A stretch of 64,000 nucleotides of DNA from a virus. This document shows, piece after piece, positions 57,601 through 64,000 of this stretch. The DNA is taken from the IMG/VR virus record IMGVR_UViG_3300024999_000045, positions 1-64,000 of that record. One strand, written 5' to 3'. The position numbers were made by a program, and so were the translations under genes. Below the pieces are notes generated by a model that saw only the letters and a list, made by a program, of their open reading frames with translations, had not been told where the DNA came from and ran no database searches. Numbering within the stretch: position 1 is the stretch's first letter; every line of letters begins with the position of its first letter.

Positions 57601-57923
57601 TAGTTAAAATAAAAGGTAATTATATGGTTATTAAATTTGATAATGAATTAATTAAATATACTATTGGTGAATTAAACCAAATCAAACTAGCATATTGTAT
57701 AACACTTCACAAATCTCAAGGGGGATCCGTGAATACAGTTATATTATTAACACCTAAATCTCATACTTATATGTTGAATGCAAATTTACTATATGTAGGT
57801 CAAACTAGAGCAACAGATAAAGTTTATCACTTTGGAGAACCTAAAACTGTAAATTTGGCAATAAAAAAGAAAGCTAACTTTGATAGAAAGACATTTTTAA
57901 GAGATATGATGGTTAAAGTTTAA
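54642..57923 (+). CDS. recD2: RecD-like helicase with an intein
   Basis: 1093 aa as translated, about 764 after intein removal. GTG start at 54642 overlaps the polymerase stop, with GGGAGGTG upstream. N-terminal region (about 1-350) includes helical repeats resembling the RecD2 helix-hairpin part. Walker A GSAG/CGKSQTT is split by the intein. Later motifs are SPTGRAAKVLQG, IIIVDEVSMVD, VGDGFQIPSVGAG, AYCITLHKSQGGSVN and LLYVGQTRATDK. RecD2-type enzymes unwind DNA 5' to 3' in repair and replication fork restart. Acidic insertion near residue 980 (DEEFIDEDEEIF). Directly coupled to the polymerase. Confidence 0.92.
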   Translation: MTENIIEFECVPEILVHNSENYKIYGVSVNTDIYKNIKINKYGNATIVGDIHDLGIGINYQVKAIEESNKFGISYKVMNIRRDVPVNSDSTRTFLSEILTPIQVDSILNAYPDIIDRVIKGKTDDIDLQKTPHIKEYIFNVIKRKITENFVFAELVDTFKGLIDFNTLKKLYEKYPSSTQIKKALKTQPYESLCKLSRVGFKRADSILLAYDLESKESLKKGEEIPFIFEFDLKTSKQRGKSALMYLLEENESSGNTRISLSETKNQYDKLVPACKEHFIDIIKTEEDIYLDKNTKCLALKSTYDIERYISDRILEGLKIKNVWEFDCEKYRIFEEISLIDEQTSILYKICNNNVSILNGSAGCVDCDTEYFNGFQWKKISEYNGENVLQYNKDGTANLIKPSLYHKYPEKDFCFINNTSGSINQVLSPEHNIVYLTSRQNINIITLEEMLRRHNESPLGFSGKFITTFKYNGEGIDLSNEEIKLMMAVICDGHFASNTNLCRINLKKQRKKDKLEKILNDLGINYKKTISSTEGYHVYSFISPRREKFFSEYWYKCSKEQLSIITNEVLFWDGAVDKMGRKSFSTSNKLTADFIQFAFSACGYRSTINIRDRRGESKINNSNGKEYIRKSIEYTVIICKNLNSSVSICARAPKEKCIIEKYESIDNYKYCFTVPSGMLVLRRNDKIFITGNCGKSQTTKAVINLLKDNNKSFKLLSPTGRAAKVLQGYTGEQTSTIHRGLGYQGEDNWTYNENKKLDYDIIIVDEVSMVDIFLMEKLLKAIDFSKTKLLLVGDGFQIPSVGAGNVLFDLSNSEIIPITTLTKVFRFGEGGKMTVATMTRLGDKFIKDEQSELTTFGDDKDYVYMPLRQTEMLKNVKALYSKLLTKGKKPEDILILSSYNKGEYGSIAINNEVQKIANPNYMRSKSIKHGETVYYEDDLVIQLVNNYKAKPYIENDTLNDFDTIQIDEEFIDEDEEIFIPNGEIGKIVKIKGNYMVIKFDNELIKYTIGELNQIKLAYCITLHKSQGGSVNTVILLTPKSHTYMLNANLLYVGQTRATDKVYHFGEPKTVNLAIKKKANFDRKTFLRDMMVKV
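55731..56717 (+). other. Intein in the RecD-like Walker A motif (329 aa)
   Basis: Begins with Cys (CVDCDTEYFNGFQWKK) after NGSAG and ends KIFITGN, followed by Cys of CGKSQTT. Splicing blocks visible: CVDCDTEYF (A), LSPEHNIVYL (B), YCFTVPSGMLVLRRN (F) and terminal GN (G), with Gly in place of the usual penultimate His. Endonuclease-like elements: LMMAVICDGHF and LFWDGAVDKMG. Without splicing the ATPase site is broken. Confidence 0.9.
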
Positions 57924-57986
57924 TTAATTTAATATTTATTGTATAAAACATAAATATAATAACAAATCATACCCAAGGAGGTCAAA

Positions 57987-58175
57987 ATGAAGCAAAATTC
58001 ACCAATACTAATTGCACAGTTAGAAAACGCAAATGCGAGCATAAATTTAGCACTTTCTGAAATCAAGAATGTAGTGGTACCAAGGGTTACAGGGTTCGAA
58101 TATTTAGATAAAATCACCATTTTATTGAAACACTCAGAAAATGTCATAAATAACGTCATAGAGCAATTAAAATAA
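57987..58175 (+). CDS. Unknown helical protein (62 aa)
   Basis: ATG follows CCAAGGAGGTCAAA. Helical start (SPILIAQLENANASINLAL), then VVVPRVTGFEYLDKI and a helical end. A TATAAAACATAAATATAATAAC motif lies upstream, so it may begin the nucleotide metabolism operon. No family recognised. Confidence 0.6.
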   Translation: MKQNSPILIAQLENANASINLALSEIKNVVVPRVTGFEYLDKITILLKHSENVINNVIEQLK

Positions 58176-58195
58176 CTAATTTGGAGGAATTTGAG

Positions 58196-60628
58196 ATGAA
58201 AATTGAAAATCCAGTCTTATACAGTATATGGGAAGATAGATATAAGAAAAATAATGAATCTTTAGATGATAATTTAAAACGTGTTGCAAAATATTGTTCA
58301 TATAATGAAGAAGAAGAAAAAAGTTTTTATGAGATGATGGATAAAGGTTTGTTTTTTCCAGCAGGTAGAACAATGAGTAATGCTGGTATTGGAATGGATT
58401 TAACTTTAAATAATTGTTTCGTTGCTCCACAAATAAAAGATAATTTAGATGATATATTTTCAAAAGTTGCTTTAGGAGCTAAAACACATCAAAGAGGTGG
58501 TGGAATTGGTTATGATTTTAGTCAACTAAGACCTAATGGTAGCCCAACATCTAATGACGCAATAGCTTCTGGATCAGTAAGTTTTATGGATGTTTTTAAC
58601 GCACAAACTTCGACGATATTGCAAGGGAATAGACGTGGAGCGAATATGGGAGTTATGAATATATATTCTATGGATATTGAAGAATTCATAACTTCAAAGT
58701 CAAAAGATGCAAATAAGTTAAATCATTTTAACATCTCAGTAATGGTAGACGATGATTTTATGATTGCCAAAAATAATAATCAAGATATAGAATTGCATTT
58801 CCCAGTATATGATGAAAATGGGAATATATTAAAAGATGAATCTAAATGGAAATACAAAAAAAGTATAAATGCTAAATATTTATGGGATTTAATAATACAA
58901 AATGCTTATAACACAGGGGAGCCAGGAGTATTCTACTACAATAATATGAATAATGATAATAATTTATGGTATATTGAAAAAATAGTTTGTAGCAATCCTT
59001 GTGCTGAATATTTAGCAGGAACAATATATGGTAAAAATCCACAAACTGGTAAAATATTAAATGCAAATGATTTCGGTGGAGCATGTAATTTAGGCAGCTT
59101 AATGTTACATAATTTTGTAGATAATGCTTTTAAAGAAAATGCAGTAATTAATTATGCATTATTAGAAAAAAGTATTGGTCATGCTGTGAGATTTTTAGAT
59201 AATATAATAGATATAAATAAATATCCAGATGAAATATATAAAAACTATCAAACTAATTTTAGAACAATAGGATTAGGTATAACTGGCTTAGCAAATATGT
59301 TAGTTATGCTTAATATAAAATATGGTTCAATTGAATCATTAGAATTTATAGATAAATTAATGAACTTTATAACTAAAAATATATACAAAGCATCAATTAA
59401 TTTAGCAAAAGAAAAGGGAAGTTTTAATTTTCTAGATAAAGATAAATTTATCCAAAGTCAATTTATTACTAAACATATTAAAATTGATCCAGAGTGGAAT
59501 GAAATACTTGAAGATATTAAAATATATGGAATTAGAAATTCAAAAATGATATCAGTAGCTCCTACTGGAACAATGAGTTTAACTTATGGTGGTAATTGCT
59601 CTTCTGGATTAGAACCAATTTTTAGTTTATCATATGAAAGAAAGGTTAAAATTGGAAGTCAATCAGATGAAGATATTCAAATAGTAAAAATGGAAGATTA
59701 TTCATATAAATTATGGCAAGAAGTTAAAGATGGAAATATAGTAGAAAAAAATAAATTTGCAACAGCTATGGATTTAACGGTTAAAGAACATTTGGAAATG
59801 TTAAAAACAATCAATTTTCATGTTGATATGTCTTCAAGTAAAACAATTAATATACCAATTAATTATTCTTTTGAAGACACAAAATTAGTATATGATTATT
59901 GTTGGGAAAATGGAGTAAAAGGATGCACTATTTTTAGACCAAATGAAATTAGACAAGGTATTTTAATGACTGATGTAAAAAAAGAAGATAAAGATGAAGA
60001 AAAAATTGTTGAAAAAACAAGTTATTCTCTCCAACGTGGAGATATACTTTTAACAGATGATGGTTTAATTGGTAGAAAGAGAAAATTAACTACTGGGTGT
60101 GGATCTTTACACATGACGGCATTTTTTGAGGCTTCAACTGGGGAATTTTTGGAATTGTTTTTATCAAAAGGGTCTTCAGGAGGATGTAATAATACACTTA
60201 CTGGGTTATCAAGAATGGTTTCTTTAGCAGCAAGAGGCGGAATAGATATACATTCTATAATCGACCAATTAAAAAGTAGTGGCACTTGCCCATCTTATGC
60301 TGTTAGAAAAGCATTAAAAAATGATACATCTATAGGAAGTAGTTGCCCAATTGCAGTTGGAATGGCTCTATTAGAAATGCATAAAGAGATACAAGAAGAA
60401 ATTGATGATGAAGAGTTTATTGAAGAAGTAAAATTTGTTAGTATTAAGGAGCCTAGTAACGTAAAAGAAGAAATTTTTTCACAAGAACAACTTGAAAAAA
60501 TAAAAAAATATGGGGAAATTAGTTTTGCTAAAGAATATAATATTTGCCCAAGATGTGCAACAAAACTAAATCATGTAGAGGGTTGTATTTCTTGTTTATC
60601 TGGGTGTGGTTGGTCAAAATGTGATTAA
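58196..60628 (+). CDS. nrdJ: Class II (B12-dependent) ribonucleotide reductase
   Basis: 810 aa. ATG 58196 follows TTGGAGGAATTTGAG. Motifs: FFPAGRTMSNAG, NNCFVAPQ, HQRGGGIGYDFSQLRP (substrate loop), NPCAEYLAG (Asn-Cys-Glu active site), SVAPTGTMSL and GSLHMTAFFEA. The C-terminus has Cys pairs CPRCA and CISC plus GCGWSKC, thiol relay and zinc-like positions typical of adenosylcobalamin enzymes. It reduces nucleotides to deoxynucleotides, using a B12 radical, without the NrdB partner, and it can work without oxygen, matching an anaerobic host. The dUTPase gene follows. No thioredoxin partner is encoded here. Confidence 0.92.
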   Translation: MKIENPVLYSIWEDRYKKNNESLDDNLKRVAKYCSYNEEEEKSFYEMMDKGLFFPAGRTMSNAGIGMDLTLNNCFVAPQIKDNLDDIFSKVALGAKTHQRGGGIGYDFSQLRPNGSPTSNDAIASGSVSFMDVFNAQTSTILQGNRRGANMGVMNIYSMDIEEFITSKSKDANKLNHFNISVMVDDDFMIAKNNNQDIELHFPVYDENGNILKDESKWKYKKSINAKYLWDLIIQNAYNTGEPGVFYYNNMNNDNNLWYIEKIVCSNPCAEYLAGTIYGKNPQTGKILNANDFGGACNLGSLMLHNFVDNAFKENAVINYALLEKSIGHAVRFLDNIIDINKYPDEIYKNYQTNFRTIGLGITGLANMLVMLNIKYGSIESLEFIDKLMNFITKNIYKASINLAKEKGSFNFLDKDKFIQSQFITKHIKIDPEWNEILEDIKIYGIRNSKMISVAPTGTMSLTYGGNCSSGLEPIFSLSYERKVKIGSQSDEDIQIVKMEDYSYKLWQEVKDGNIVEKNKFATAMDLTVKEHLEMLKTINFHVDMSSSKTINIPINYSFEDTKLVYDYCWENGVKGCTIFRPNEIRQGILMTDVKKEDKDEEKIVEKTSYSLQRGDILLTDDGLIGRKRKLTTGCGSLHMTAFFEASTGEFLELFLSKGSSGGCNNTLTGLSRMVSLAARGGIDIHSIIDQLKSSGTCPSYAVRKALKNDTSIGSSCPIAVGMALLEMHKEIQEEIDDEEFIEEVKFVSIKEPSNVKEEIFSQEQLEKIKKYGEISFAKEYNICPRCATKLNHVEGCISCLSGCGWSKCD

Positions 60629-60640
60629 GGGTGAGCAGAT

Positions 60641-60829
60641 ATGCATGGTGATTGGGATAGTAGAGACCCTACACAAGACCAAAAGCAATGGCAAAATAAA
60701 TGGGTGTTGTGGGAATTATTAATTTTAAGAAGAAATAATGGAAGTAATAAAAAACAAAACGTAAAAAATACACTTCACCCTATTTTAATTTTAAATAAAA
60801 GAGCATTAAATTTAAAAAAGAATAATTAA
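60641..60829 (+). CDS. Small basic protein (62 aa)
   Basis: ATG follows AAGGGTGAGCAGAT. Starts MHGDWDSRDPTQDQKQWQN, then WVLWELLILRRNN and a basic tail rich in Asn and Lys. The Trp-rich start is notable. Located 12 bases after the ribonucleotide reductase stop, so co-transcribed. Function unknown. Confidence 0.55.
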   Translation: MHGDWDSRDPTQDQKQWQNKWVLWELLILRRNNGSNKKQNVKNTLHPILILNKRALNLKKNN

Positions 60830-60858
60830 ATATAATTATAATAACAAAGGAGAATATA

Positions 60859-61422
60859 ATGAGAAAATTTGAAATAGCAAAAGGTTTTGAAGACCAAAAT
60901 ATCAATATTCCTACTAGAGCAACAAAAAACTCAGCAGGTTATGATTTTGAATGTGCAGAAGATATAATTATACCGTCTTATTTTGAGTTGATTAATGATT
61001 ATAATGATATTTTTAATAGTGGAGATATGTTAGAAATGATAACAGCTTCTTCATTACGAGATTATTTAGAAGGATTAGAAGAAAAACGAAAAAGCTTTAA
61101 TATAAAGCCCACTCTTGTAAAAACAGGCATTAAGGTACTTATGGGTAGTGATGAAGGTTTATATTTATATAATAGATCAGGTAACCCTTTGAAAAAAGGA
61201 TTAGTATTGGCAAACGGGGTTGGTATTATAGATTCCGACTATTATAACAACTCCGATAATGATGGACATATAATGTTTCAATTTTATAATTTTTCTCCTG
61301 AAGAGGTTGTTATTAATAAAGGAGAACGTATTGGACAAGGAGTTTTTCAAAAATTCTTATCAGTAGACAATGATAATGCAGACGGCGAGAGAACTAGTGG
61401 TTTTGGAAGTACAGGAATTTAA
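60859..61422 (+). CDS. dut: dUTPase with an internal insertion
   Basis: 187 aa against about 145-150 for most trimeric enzymes. ATG follows AAAGGAGAATATA. Motif 1 NSAGYDFECAED, motif 2 LYNRSGNPLKKGLVLANG, motif 3 VGIIDSDYYNN, motif 4 GERIGQGVFQKF and motif 5 GERTSGFGSTG are all present. The extra length is a 40-residue insertion between motifs 1 and 2 (about 45-85, NDYNDIFNSGDMLEM and LRDYLEGLEEKRK). Enzyme converts dUTP to dUMP and keeps uracil out of DNA. It completes the nucleotide supply set with the ribonucleotide reductase. Insertions of this kind occur in phage dUTPases with regulatory roles. Confidence 0.95.
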   Translation: MRKFEIAKGFEDQNINIPTRATKNSAGYDFECAEDIIIPSYFELINDYNDIFNSGDMLEMITASSLRDYLEGLEEKRKSFNIKPTLVKTGIKVLMGSDEGLYLYNRSGNPLKKGLVLANGVGIIDSDYYNNSDNDGHIMFQFYNFSPEEVVINKGERIGQGVFQKFLSVDNDNADGERTSGFGSTGI

Positions 61423-61452
61423 ATAAAACACAAATTTTAAATAAAGTCGGGT

Positions 61453-61515
61453 GTATGCATAGGGTGTAGACTATAATACGGGTGGCATACAAAAATAATA
61501 GTGTTGGCAGCTATT
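61453..61515 (+). promoter_or_regulatory. Structured leader region after dut
   Basis: GTATGC (61453-61458) pairs with GCATAC (61485-61490), with an inner ATAG/CTAT stem; then AATAG (61497-61501) pairs with CTATT (61511-61515). This G-rich segment (GTCGGGTGT, ATACGGGTGGC) has far more G than its surroundings. It lies in a 122-bp gap before the next gene and may be a cis-acting RNA or a small RNA. Confidence 0.35.
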
Positions 61516-61544
61516 CATATTAAAAATAGAAATGAGGAATCTAA

Positions 61545-61778
61545 ATGTTCCAAAAAGGTGATAGATTTAAGTTTCCAACTGGAGTTATTCATGAAGTGAT
61601 TACCGTTTCTACAAAGAAAGGTAAAAACTTATATGGATTTATAGACTTTAAACATCTCATACCAGAAGAAGATTTGATGACATATAAACAGATAATTTAT
61701 AATCAAGCAGACATAAAAGCTATTAATAAAGACAGTCAACCCAAGAAAAAACGTAGACGACGAACAATCAAAAAATAA
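61545..61778 (+). CDS. Small basic protein (77 aa)
   Basis: ATG follows AATGAGGAATCTAA. The first 50 residues look like a small beta barrel (DRFKFPTGVIHEVITVSTKK, then LIPEEDLMTYKQII). The C-terminus is a strongly basic tail (QPKKKRRRRTIKK) fit for nucleic-acid binding. No family recognised. A terminal promoter follows directly. Confidence 0.55.
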   Translation: MFQKGDRFKFPTGVIHEVITVSTKKGKNLYGFIDFKHLIPEEDLMTYKQIIYNQADIKAINKDSQPKKKRRRRTIKK

Positions 61779-61792
61779 AGTAATTCACGTCA

Positions 61793-61821
61793 TTGACAAG
61801 ACAAAATATTTAGTATATAAT
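61793..61821 (+). promoter_or_regulatory. Promoter, twin of the one at 35140
   Basis: TTGACA at 61793-61798, 17-bp spacer, TATAAT at 61816-61821, followed by ATAAACATAATAAC. It shares the 27-bp upstream block (61774-61800) with the promoter at 35140; spacer sequences differ. Confidence 0.8.
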
Positions 61822-61868
61822 ATAAACATAATAACAATTACATTAAATTCTAAATCCAAGGTGTGAAT

Positions 61869-62192
61869 ATGACAGATAAAATAAATATATTTAAAACCAA
61901 CACATTCTACATACAAGAGCAACTTAAATGGAGGAATAACATGAAAATAGTAAATCAGATGGAAAATTACACAAAATCAGAAATACTTAATAATATTCAA
62001 GGTAAAATGCATCAAAAAGAATTTAACAATTTAATTCTAAATGGCGAGAATAAAAAAGACAATAGTACAGAATTAAAACAAGAGCATTTGATCCTAAATA
62101 ATGTAAGAATGAACATTAAACAAAATTATACTCCTTGTGCTAACTGGCAAGTAGCTAAACAAACAGGATTAAATCTTAATCTAAAGGTGTAA
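61869..62192 (+). CDS. Unknown protein (107 aa)
   Basis: ATG 61869 follows CCAAGGTGTGAAT; GTG 61863 is inside that site. An internal ATG at 61941 also has TGGAGGAATAAC in front of it, so a shorter product of 83 aa is possible. Lys/Asn-rich helices throughout (TKSEILNNIQGKMHQKEFN); the C-terminus has CANWQVAKQTG. No family recognised. Confidence 0.5.
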   Translation: MTDKINIFKTNTFYIQEQLKWRNNMKIVNQMENYTKSEILNNIQGKMHQKEFNNLILNGENKKDNSTELKQEHLILNNVRMNIKQNYTPCANWQVAKQTGLNLNLKV

Positions 62193-62194
62193 TT

Positions 62195-62419
62195 ATGGAT
62201 AATATGGCAAATAGAGATAAGTTTATTCAAGGTATTAAAACATTAGAAGTAGATAAACTTTTAACATATCCAAAACAAATAAGAATGAATAGCAGAACAT
62301 TTAGTAAAATTACTGGAATAACTAATCATTATACTGACGCAAATGGATTAATAGGTAATTACTGGACAATTAAAGTATATATTGATGATAGTGTTAAAGG
62401 TTATAATTTTGTATTTTAA
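62195..62419 (+). CDS. Unknown protein (74 aa)
   Basis: ATG follows AAAGGTGTAATT. Begins with helices (RDKFIQGIKTLEVDKLLTYP) then beta strands (TFSKITGITNHYTDANGLIG, TIKVYIDDSVKGYNFVF). A small alpha/beta unit. Function unknown; co-transcribed with the previous gene. Confidence 0.5.
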   Translation: MDNMANRDKFIQGIKTLEVDKLLTYPKQIRMNSRTFSKITGITNHYTDANGLIGNYWTIKVYIDDSVKGYNFVF

Positions 62420-62444
62420 TATAAACATAATATGAGGTGTTAAT

Positions 62445-62621
62445 ATGTTATTTAGCATTTTTAAATCAGACAAAGAAAAAATATTACGAAAAGCAAGCAA
62501 GAATTGGGATTATTGGGATAGAAAAGTTAGAGAATATAATGAATTAGCTGATAATGCAGTACAAAAAAGACATGAATGTGGTGATATAATGGATAACTAT
62601 TATAAAAGTGGCAGGAGGTAA
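62445..62621 (+). CDS. Small charged protein (58 aa)
   Basis: ATG follows TATGAGGTGTTAAT, just after a TATAAACATAATA motif. Highly charged helix (SDKEKILRKASKNWDYWDRK). The C-terminal codons contain GGCAGGAGG, the ribosome site of the next gene, so the two are coupled. Function unknown. Confidence 0.5.
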   Translation: MLFSIFKSDKEKILRKASKNWDYWDRKVREYNELADNAVQKRHECGDIMDNYYKSGRR

Positions 62622-62624
62622 ACA

Positions 62625-62939
62625 ATGATAAAGATAAACTATAAAGAAGTAACAGTAGAAAAAATCTTACAAACAATAAATAAATATTGCTTGCATAATT
62701 ATGTAACAGTGGCAGAACAAATACATAAATTATATACAGGAAATGAAAAAGAAATAGAAAGCATAGAGATAGACATACCACATTACAAACATAGAATATA
62801 TATTTATAAAGAACATGAAAATGAAATAGATTTTGGTATCGAAAAAATGAATGAAGAAAACGAAGCCTATGGAATGAGTTTTACTAAAGAAGAAGCAAAG
62901 GAACTAGCAAACAATATATTAAAAATGTGTGGTGAGTAG
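62625..62939 (+). CDS. Unknown protein (104 aa)
   Basis: ATG follows AGGAGGTAAACA. Helical N-terminus (YKEVTVEKILQTINKYCLHN), a beta middle (IESIEIDIPHYKHRIYIYKE), and an acidic helical end. No family recognised. Separated by three bases from the next gene. Confidence 0.55.
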   Translation: MIKINYKEVTVEKILQTINKYCLHNYVTVAEQIHKLYTGNEKEIESIEIDIPHYKHRIYIYKEHENEIDFGIEKMNEENEAYGMSFTKEEAKELANNILKMCGE

Positions 62940-62941
62940 AT

Positions 62942-63139
62942 ATGGAAAAGGAAAAAAGTTTGGCACTATTAGATAAATGTATTAATGAATTACGTAATAT
63001 GACACAGGAAAAATTTGATGAAAAAGATTTTAAAGTACAAGAAATGGCGCAAATAAAAGAACGTGTAGAAAACTTAGAAGAAGAATTATATAAATTAAAA
63101 GTTGGCGTTAAAGAGTTTGCGCGTATGCTTGAAAATTAA
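62942..63139 (+). CDS. Small coiled-coil protein (65 aa)
   Basis: ATG follows GTGGTGAGTAGAT. Helical throughout (LALLDKCINELRNMTQEKF, then MAQIKERVENLEEELYKL), with heptads indicating a coiled coil. No motif. Function unknown. Confidence 0.5.
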   Translation: MEKEKSLALLDKCINELRNMTQEKFDEKDFKVQEMAQIKERVENLEEELYKLKVGVKEFARMLEN

Positions 63140-63210
63140 AAAATATAACTAAAATATGAATTTTATTTAAAAACAAAAATATAACAACCGATTAAAAGGA
63201 GGAAACAAAA

Positions 63211-63843
63211 ATGGAATTAAGTATAACTAGAGCATTATCAGAATTAAAATTATTAAATGATAGGATTTTAAGAAAAGCATCTGAAGGTGTATATATTGCT
63301 GGGGCTAAAAAAAGTTCTAAAAAAATCAACAATATATATAGTAGAGAGGAATTTAATGAAAAGGTTAAATCAGATTATCAAAGTATAACAGCTTTAATTG
63401 AGAGAAGAAAAAGAATTAAATCAGCAATAGTTAGTTCAAATTCACAAACAAAAATTACTATAAGCAATAAAGAAATGACAGTTGCAGAAGCAATAGAAAG
63501 AAAAGATTCAATAGAATATGACAAATGTTTATTAAGAGAAATGAGCAATCAATTTAATGCAGTTTTATCAAACATTAGTCGTCAAAATGAAATGGTTAAT
63601 GCTAATTTAGAAAATCTATTAAACACTTCTTTTGGTAAAGAAAGAACTGGCAAGGTTGATGAAAGTGAAATTTTAGCAATAAGTAAACCTTATTTAGAAC
63701 AAAACGAGTGGGAAGTTATTGATGTATTAGCATTAAAAACTAAGATTGAAGATTTAAAAACTAGTATTGAAGATTTTGAATCAGAAATCGACTTCACATT
63801 AAGTGAAAGCAACGCAATTACTAAAATTACTATAGAAGACTAG
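63211..63843 (+). CDS. Unknown helical phage protein (210 aa)
   Basis: ATG follows AAAAGGAGGAAACAAAA. Nearly all helical: ITRALSELKLLNDRILRKA, YQSITALIERRKRIKSAIV, EMTVAEAIERKDSIEYDK. The ordering (RAL.ELK.L..RI, TI..K.MTVAEAIERK) is like a family of phage and Firmicute proteins of unknown role that I have seen. The end is acidic (EDFESEIDFTLSESNAIT). It has no membrane or metal motif. The region after it is structured RNA. Confidence 0.6.
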   Translation: MELSITRALSELKLLNDRILRKASEGVYIAGAKKSSKKINNIYSREEFNEKVKSDYQSITALIERRKRIKSAIVSSNSQTKITISNKEMTVAEAIERKDSIEYDKCLLREMSNQFNAVLSNISRQNEMVNANLENLLNTSFGKERTGKVDESEILAISKPYLEQNEWEVIDVLALKTKIEDLKTSIEDFESEIDFTLSESNAITKITIED

Positions 63844-63903
63844 TATTAAAAATCAAATATAATATTGTGGCTATTCGAAAACTATAAACTTAAATTCCCT
63901 TAC

Positions 63904-63974
63904 ACATTTGTGGGATAACAAATGTATACAAGAACAATTAGGACGTTACCTAATTAAAATCAAATGATGATTTT
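63904..63974 (+). ncRNA. Three consecutive hairpins at the right edge
   Basis: ACATTTGT/ACAAATGT (63904-63911 with 63918-63925), AATTAGG/CCTAATT (63936-63942 with 63949-63955) and AAAATCA/TGATTTT (63956-63962 with 63968-63974) are all perfect stems. There is no open frame of note in 63844-64000. It is probably a structured non-coding RNA, riboswitch or intron start cut by the window end, and the family cannot be assigned. Confidence 0.4.
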
Positions 63975-64000
63975 GATATTATAAAAGGATGCCCTCTGTG

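Noticed and set aside
43006-60628. Any split of the polymerase or helicase genes as pseudogenes
   Set aside because: The interruptions are in frame and carry intein splice blocks, so both genes are intact precursors.
61453-61515. tRNA gene
   Set aside because: No cloverleaf with TPsiC-type GGTTCGA sequence or acceptor stem could be drawn.
1-64000. Genes on the minus strand
   Set aside because: Minus-strand open frames lie opposite well-supported genes, lack ribosome sites and have the Phe/Leu/Ile-rich composition expected of complements of Lys/Asn/Glu-rich genes.
63844-64000. Group I intron start
   Set aside because: No P, Q, R or S core elements are visible in the available part.

Overview
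This window reads as the early-gene and replication arm of a large temperate phage or phage-plasmid of a low-GC Firmicute, most likely a Clostridium-type spore former. The evidence is the very AT-rich sequence, AGGAGG-type ribosome binding sites, AGA-dominated arginine codons, homologues of sporulation proteins (YyaC and YtxC types), and a complete phage replication set. Every supported gene is on the + strand. No capsid, tail, portal, terminase or lysis gene is visible. Overall composition and gene order recall SPbeta-like phages; that comparison is from memory and was not searched.

Layout. (1) 1-491 is non-coding with four degenerate repeats and a promoter. (2) 0.5-9.7 kb carries a tightly packed train of small unknown proteins, several with zinc ribbons, interrupted by a TnpB element (5.5-6.85 kb) and two HNH-type genes. 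(3) 9.7-15.3 kb is a probable lysogeny module: a tyrosine-recombinase-like protein, a DGQHR/ParB-like protein, a catalytically degenerate recombinase resembling the SPbeta repressor MrpR, then a LytTR response regulator. Its control regions contain long inverted repeats. (4) 15.3-19 kb holds a frameshifted 3D-domain wall protein, a guanylate kinase-like protein, a zinc/HTH protein, ClpX and a YyaC-like protein. (5) 19-31 kb has small proteins, RNase HI, three tandem proteins sharing an N-terminal FETNSSSTHS motif followed directly by a radical SAM enzyme, an RNA ligase and a YtxC-like protein. (6) 31-43 kb contains two DNA methyltransferases, a CoiA-like protein, an AbrB-like regulator, small membrane proteins, an HD-domain protein and two HNH genes. 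(7) 43-58 kb is the replication block: SSB-like protein, Sak4-like ATPase, DnaB-like helicase, primase, PD-(D/E)XK nuclease, DnaE-type polymerase with an intein, and RecD-like helicase with an intein. (8) 58-61.5 kb supplies nucleotides: class II ribonucleotide reductase and dUTPase. (9) 61.5-64 kb has further small proteins and a structured right edge.

How it fits together. The replication block with RNase HI, ribonucleotide reductase, dUTPase and guanylate kinase gives a largely self-sufficient DNA synthesis machine. The 9.7-15 kb module probably decides between lysogeny and lytic growth. ClpX, YyaC-like, YtxC-like and 3D-domain genes look like tools for manipulating host proteolysis, sporulation or the envelope. 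Two sequence motifs tie the region together: a promoter-like motif, TATAAT or a relative followed at once by ATAAAYATAATAA, and a short inverted repeat (TTTAAATAAA...TTTATTTAAA) that spans many stop codon-to-RBS junctions. The mobile load is high: TnpB, five HNH-type genes (one degenerate, one apparently inserted into another gene) and two inteins in catalytic motifs.
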